Shown: piece by piece, positions 59,001-64,000 of the stretch
Layout of the letters: each line of letters starts with the position of its first letter
How positions within the stretch are numbered: the first letter of the stretch is position 1
Assembly: GCF_047948215.1 (NCBI RefSeq)
Contig: NC_134464.1
Coordinates: 37,457,520 to 37,521,519, forward strand
Origin: Lycorma delicatula
Taxonomy: Eukaryota > Arthropoda > Insecta > Hemiptera > Fulgoridae
Reading direction: 5' to 3'
DNA: 64,000 nucleotides
Position numbers and translations under genes: made by a program
The notes under the pieces: model-generated
Told to the model about the DNA's origin: nothing
What the model saw: only the letters and a program-made list of their open reading frames with translations
Database searches by the model: none

Positions 59001-59689
59001 TTTGTTGCCAATGCGATGAAGAGATTGGGATGTCAAGAGGGAATAATGAGAATGGGCGGCTAATAAATGACACATGAGTTGTGGCAGGTTACGAGTCATC
59101 ATGACTTGCCACCTGCTAATGAACATACATTTTTTTGTTTGTCTGTATTATATTGTCACCATTGTATTAAAGGAGTAAAGTAGCTTTTATAATTTTACTC
59201 TATTGATTCATATTTTTTATTTATTGTGCGTGCTATTTTCATACCATTTTGTAGTGCATTTTAGAGCAAGCTGGACTGTTTATTAATGGTTTGTTTTGTG
59301 TTCGTACATATTTTTATTTTAAAGTTTGTTTTTTTTTTACTATAACTCTTAATATGAAATGCAAAAATCTGATAGCTGAAAAAGTTTCTTTGCTAAAAAA
59401 AAAATCAACAGTTACTTCTAAATACAGATAAAATTCAATGAGAAGAGTGGGCTTTAAAAGAAGGAGAACCAGTGGGTAGGTAAGGATCCAAAAGTTAAGG
59501 AAACACTTACTGAGTGGTTGCCAAGAAGAAACTGAGGGTAGTCCATTGCAAGTATTAGATGACTGCTGATTTTGTTAATGAACAATCATTTAAAAATTAA
59601 GGCAGTTGAAATTGGATGACTTTTTCAGAAAAATTCAGTAGCATATAAGTAAATTTTTCTATTGACTGTTTTAATGTTAAAAATTTGGG

Positions 59690-60530
59690 CGTATATATTA
59701 TACACCCATACGTGCGTATTTGTATGTACATATGGGCATGTTTGAAGCTTAAAAACTTTTAGCTGGATGAACCAATGTTGATGAAATTGAGACTTGTATT
59801 AGGGGGCAATTTGTTAGAAAAATTTTTTTGGGTCAGTATCTCCAGGGTTGGTTTAGTGGGGGGTCAATTTTCTCTAAATTTGTCAAACTTAATCCCACTT
59901 TATATTAAGCTCAGTACATGTGTGCATAATAATCTTACCATTTTTTTTAAATTTCCCCAAAATCCCTGCTTTTCAAAAATCTAAAAACATTCTTTATTTA
60001 CTGCATATTTTTTAACCAAATTTCTTTTAATATCTTCCTAGGCAAAATTGTAGTGCAAGCGTCCCAAAAAAAAAAATAAATTATAGGTGGGGGAGAGCCT
60101 ATAAAAGTTTAATAGTACTGATTTTTTTTAAATTTTTCAAATTTGTTAGGATTCAATTCTTTAATTGTATTAAAAATTTAAATAATAAACTTTTAGTAAT
60201 AATATTACAGTTTAATTTCATCATAATGCACTCCCCATCCTTAAAAAAGAAGTCGTAGGAAACTTTATATTTTTTTAATCTTTTTTTATTTCTTCCATTT
60301 AACATAGTAAACATAGGAAAATCAAAAACATTTCTTGGAAGATGATCTTGGAGGTGAAGGAACAGAAAAAATACCATATAAAATATAATGATAATTTTAC
60401 AATGAAATTTCATCCTAAATTATCCCCACCCTAAAAAATAAATCTTGGGTAACTCTTTTTCATGTATCATTATTTTTCCACTATATGAGAATAAAAAACC
60501 AGTGCCAGGAGATGTTTACTGGCAGATTTT
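59690..60530. repeat. Diverged repeat block before the exon at 60,607
   Basis: 'tggatgaaccaatgttgatg' and the recurring 'ccccaccctaaaaaataaat' or 'ccccatccttaaaaaagaag' phrases resemble parts of the 14.64 and 24.34 kb repeats. No coding capacity. Confidence 0.3.
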
Positions 60531-60606
60531 TTTTTTAAATTATAGTTTATTATTGTACTGAGAATAATATTTTCTATATAAACTTATTTTAATTGTTCTA
60601 TTGCAG

Positions 60607-60708
60607 ATGGACTGAATAAAGTAAATCAAGTTGTTCCAATGATACAAGGAATTAGCATCCATAGGCCTGTAATTACATTAAAAAGATTCAACCACTGTAA
60701 TTTACAAG
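60607..60708 (+). CDS. Shugoshin-like protein, exon after the coiled coil
   Basis: Acceptor TTCTATTGCAG ends at 60,606, and donor GTGAGT starts at 60,709. Entry is phase 1, exit phase 1, 102 bases with no stop. It encodes GLNKVNQVVPMIQGISIHRP, then VITLKRFNHCNLQ. No stop codon or later exon was found before the window end, so the gene continues to the right. A short conserved-looking VPM-x-x-G-x-x-I-x-RP-x-ITLxR stretch after the coil may be a family signature worth testing. Confidence 0.6.
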
Positions 60709-61740
60709 GTGAGTACCATATGTAGTTTATATTTTAGTACTTGTAACTATATTACATTTTATATTTTTTCATTATTTATTACTAGAATTGAAAGAATGTT
60801 TGTTATTAAATACAGTTAATAGTTATGGACTTTCCCAGTTTTACAACTGTTCAGAAGTAAACTAACTGAAAAATATATTTAAAAATGAAAAGTACTTGAA
60901 CTTGAAAAGCTTTACTATTGTGACATGAATGTGATGTATGGGTATTGACAGACATATTTAATTTTTTTAAGATAAGATATGAAAGTAAATTCTGAAAGGA
61001 ATCTTTACATAAAAGGAAAAATAAGGTAACTGGTCCATTATCTTATACTTAGGCGTGTAGGATAAGGATGATATTACTTATTTTATGACTGTTGTTGCTT
61101 CTTTGAATGTTATATAAATAAAGAACCACAAAAATGATTTCAATATCCTCAAAACATACAATTTAAGCCAAATAGGTCAAACATGGTAGATGAAAGCTAA
61201 AACCAAAAATCTTAAGGTCTACCCAACAAAAAATACTAGGCAGATATGTTTTAATCAAATTCAATGATGAACTGCTGCAACCTAATTGTAAAATGAAAAA
61301 GAAAATATTTCCTTGTGTATTAAAAAAATAAACTAATAAAGATAAAAAGAAAAATGTAAATGGTTGTGATAAAAAGGAGAAACATTTTTCAAAATAAATG
61401 TACTCTTGTATAATTGTTGTGAATATATAAAGTGTCCTAATTTTTATTATTCCAAGTTATAATTCTTTACTCCAAGTTAAGAAAATCCAATTTGTAACAG
61501 TATTTCAGTAATTGACTGTATGTATTACTTAAAACAAAATAATAATGGATTTTTTATTAAAAGTTTAACAAAGTAATTATAGAATGTGTTCAACTCTCTT
61601 CCCCATTCTTATGTCTCTCTGAATATAGTCTCATAAATAAAAAATTGTAATAAGCCAATTGAACCACAATTTCATAAAAAATGTTGAGGTTGAACATGAA
61701 CAGATGTTGAGATAGCTTGAAGTAGCTTTCTTTGTTGTAT

Positions 61741-63080
61741 TACAGGGTGATTCAAAGAAACTTTGAAAGTTGTGTTGGTAGCTGTGTACGATTGGTACCA
61801 CTTGATAAGTGGCACCAGCCTCTCTAACCTAACCTGCCATTTAGTTGTCATGGATCCTTGGAGTGGTGCGCAACGTGCATTTGCTATCAAAGCGTTTTAC
61901 AAAAACAATGACAGTGTGGAGGGAGTGTGTAGAGAATTTCACCGTCATTTTAATCTGGGACGGCACGACCGTGTTCCATCAGCACATGCAATTAAAACAT
62001 GGATATCTAATTTTGAGGAAACTGGTTCGGCAGTGAAAAAGAAACCTCCAGGCCGTGAGCGAACCGTCTGTACACCACAGAATGTTCAAGCTTTACAAGA
62101 TGCTGTCACACGAAGTCCACATCGGTCAATCCGTCGTCTCTCAGCATCTTTACAATTGCATAGTTCAAGTGTTCGAAGAATGTTAGTGAAGGACTTGCTA
62201 TTCCATCCATACAAGTTGCAGATCGTCCAGGAACTGAAACCGAACAACGCAGTTGTGCGAGCACAATTCTGTAATGTAATGCTTCAGAAGATAAATGATA
62301 ACGAAGAGTTTGTTCACGAACTGTAGATGTCAGACAAAGCGCATTTCCACCTCAGTGGATTTGTTAACAAGCAAAATTTCAGATACTGGGCACAAGAAAA
62401 TCCTACGCAGCTACATCAGCGTCCGTTGCACAGCCAGAAAGTGACTGTGTGGTGTGTTATGTCATCTTATGGTGTTATAGGCCTTTATTTTTTTGAGGAT
62501 GACAACGGTCTTGCGATTACAATGACGTCGGCTCGTTACGTAGCCATGCTTGAAACCTTTGTTGTGGAACAACAAAAGAGATTTTCACCAATTCTTAACA
62601 CAGCCTGGTTTCAACAAGACGGAGCAACTTCACATACTGCATGAATATCGATGGCAGCTGTACGCTGATTGTTTGGACAACGTGTCATTTCATGAAATGG
62701 TGACATTAGATGGCCGCCCAGATCGCCTGATCTCTCAGCTTGCGATTACTTTTTGTGGGGTCACCTTAAAAGCAAAGTGTTCCACAGTAGACCTGCTACA
62801 ACGGAAGAACTGAAGGCAAAGATCCGAGAACCAATTGCGGAAATTCCAGTTGAGATGTTACGTCAAACCATGAACAATTTAACAAAGAGACTTTGTGAGT
62901 GTTTACGTAGAAGAGGAAGTCACCTGCAAGATGTCATCTTTAAAAAATAAACTAAAATGTATGTATCCTAAAATGGCAACATTTGTACAATTACATGAAA
63001 TAAAATTCATTTTCTAAAAAAAATATTTCATTAACGTTATTGAATTTTTTTAATTTCCCGTTTCTTTGAATTACCCTGTA
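61741..63080. mobile_element. Tc1/mariner-superfamily transposon, structurally complete
   Basis: The 19-bp terminal inverted repeats CAGGGTGATTCAAAGAAAC (61,743-61,761) and GTTTCTTTGAATTACCCTG (63,060-63,078) differ at one position. The dinucleotide TA flanks both ends (61,741-61,742 and 63,079-63,080), the target preference of this superfamily. The element is 1,336 bp between the TA copies and holds one transposase-length frame. It lies beyond the last recognised exon of the shugoshin-like gene, probably in an intron. Confidence 0.9.
61850..62950 (+). pseudogene. Transposase of the Tc1/mariner-superfamily element, four in-frame stops
   Basis: A single frame from ATG 61,850 to TAA 62,948-62,950 covers 366 codons. 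The N-terminal helix-turn-helix (AIKAFYKNNDSVEGVCREF, AIKTWISNFEETGSA) is followed by SIRRLSASLQLHSSSVRRML. The catalytic part has MSDKAHFHLSGFVNKQNFRY (first Asp, usually SDE), TAWFQQDGATSHT (second Asp) and WPPRSPDLSACDYFLWGHLK (third Asp). The frame is never shifted; it is cut only by TAG at 62,324 and TGA at 62,642, 62,666 and 62,693. The family is a widespread insect one with a DUF4817-like N-terminus. The low damage suggests a fairly recent insertion, now inactive. Confidence 0.85.
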
Positions 63081-64000
63081 TTAAGATGAGCATTGTGCCT
63101 TCAGTTATAATCATAAATTAGACATTCTACGTTGATGAACTGATAGTTATAATTATTCTAAATGGGGAAAATTGAATTTTTAATAAAATTGCTATGAAAA
63201 TTTCACATTTATATAATAAAAAATAAAGAAAAAGTGATCCCAAATGATATCTGAAGATAGCGTTAGCTCTGGGTATAATACAAATCCTTGAAGAATTATC
63301 CCAACCTGATACAATTCCCGTTTAGCATATCAAGAGGATGAACTAAATGTTAGTATCTGGGAATAGTTAATTTGCTAACCACTGGTCCTGTTACCATAGC
63401 AAGTTAGTGGAAAGAGAAAAATGAGGCACAGTTCAATAGAAAATTCTACAAGGTATAAGAGTACAAAAACCCAATTGTTGTGTAAAAGCACTTCCATTAT
63501 TTTTAACAAAGGAATCCTAACTCATGCATGCATTATACCTATTTACAGATTTCAGCAATGTAAAAAAATAAAAGTGCATCCAATATGAATAAATAAAAAA
63601 TATATATATTTATTAAACAAACAATGAAATGTAAGCCCTCCAAAAAAAAATTCATCTGATCAAGGAATGTAGTTTTTTCAGAAATTCAGATTTCTTAGAA
63701 AAACTCAGTAAACTCCACTGTAATAAGAGTTGAACCTTTTTATTGGGATAAGTTAACATTCTCTAACTCGGTCTAACCCTTCAAAAACTGCAATAAATAC
63801 CCGAAGACTGTTATTGCAGGCATGGGCGTAGCAAACAGAGTTACCTTACCAACAGGTTTGTGAGCATAGCTCAGCTGTATTGAGAGGGGGTGGATTATTA
63901 TGTTTTAAAAAATTATCTGACAATCACAACTGAATAAGAAATTGGATGGTAGTTATTCCAAAAAGATTTGAAAGCATATTTTATCAGATATTTAGGTAGG
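63081..64000. other. AT-rich spacer to the window end
   Basis: No gene or repeat boundary was recognised. Acceptor-like sites near 63,548 and 63,681 open into stops in the phase required by the upstream gene. Confidence 0.5.

Noticed and set aside
59440..59660. Pogo/Tigger transposase in the plus frame
   Set aside because: Only a few residues fit the CENP-B-like pattern and stops are frequent. Only the terminal-like sequence at 58,814 was kept, at low confidence.

Overview
The window looks like nuclear DNA of an arthropod, most likely an insect (a hemipteran would fit, but that is a guess). It is strongly AT-rich. It has long (TA)n, (GT)n and (ATA)n microsatellites, tRNA-derived SINEs, GT-AG introns in a protein gene, and decayed copies of transposons common in insect genomes (R1-type and APE-endonuclease LINEs, BEL/Pao, mariner/Tc1, piggyBac). 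Nothing bacterial, and no rRNA or canonical tRNA gene, was seen.

Layout. 1-34,000 is an accessory region. It holds a broken repeated ORF at the left edge, a foldback repeat with a hammerhead-ribozyme-like motif (2.2-2.5 kb), two oppositely oriented copies of a repeat with a long pyrimidine tract (2.7-3.5 and 8.9-9.6 kb), and many copies of one tRNA-derived SINE. It also holds a complete non-autonomous piggyBac-like element with TTAA duplications (15.96-17.23 kb), a dead DDE transposase (19.4-20.4 kb), LINE fragments (23.0, 27.7 and 32.5 kb) and a MITE with 42-bp terminal repeats and 8-bp target duplications (31.3 kb).

34.7-35.7 kb carries the clearest host gene: an intact, intronless homologue of POLDIP2 (HspQ/YccV-like plus ApaG domains). 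35.9-44.6 kb is AT-rich spacer with a GIY-YIG-like fragment, a SINE and a mariner fossil.

44.65-60.7 kb carries a second host gene on the plus strand. At least four coding exons with matching intron phases encode a basic N-terminus and a coiled coil that I read, with moderate confidence, as shugoshin-like; its 3' part lies beyond the window. Its introns hold a decayed BEL/Pao retrotransposon with both LTRs (45.09-49.14 kb), LINE fragments, SINEs and foldback MITEs. A TA-flanked Tc1/mariner-superfamily element at 61.74-63.08 kb has one open frame interrupted by four stops.

The two host genes show no sign of working together. The rest is best read as layers of mobile-element insertion and decay. 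Family assignments come from reading translations by eye and have not been confirmed by any search.
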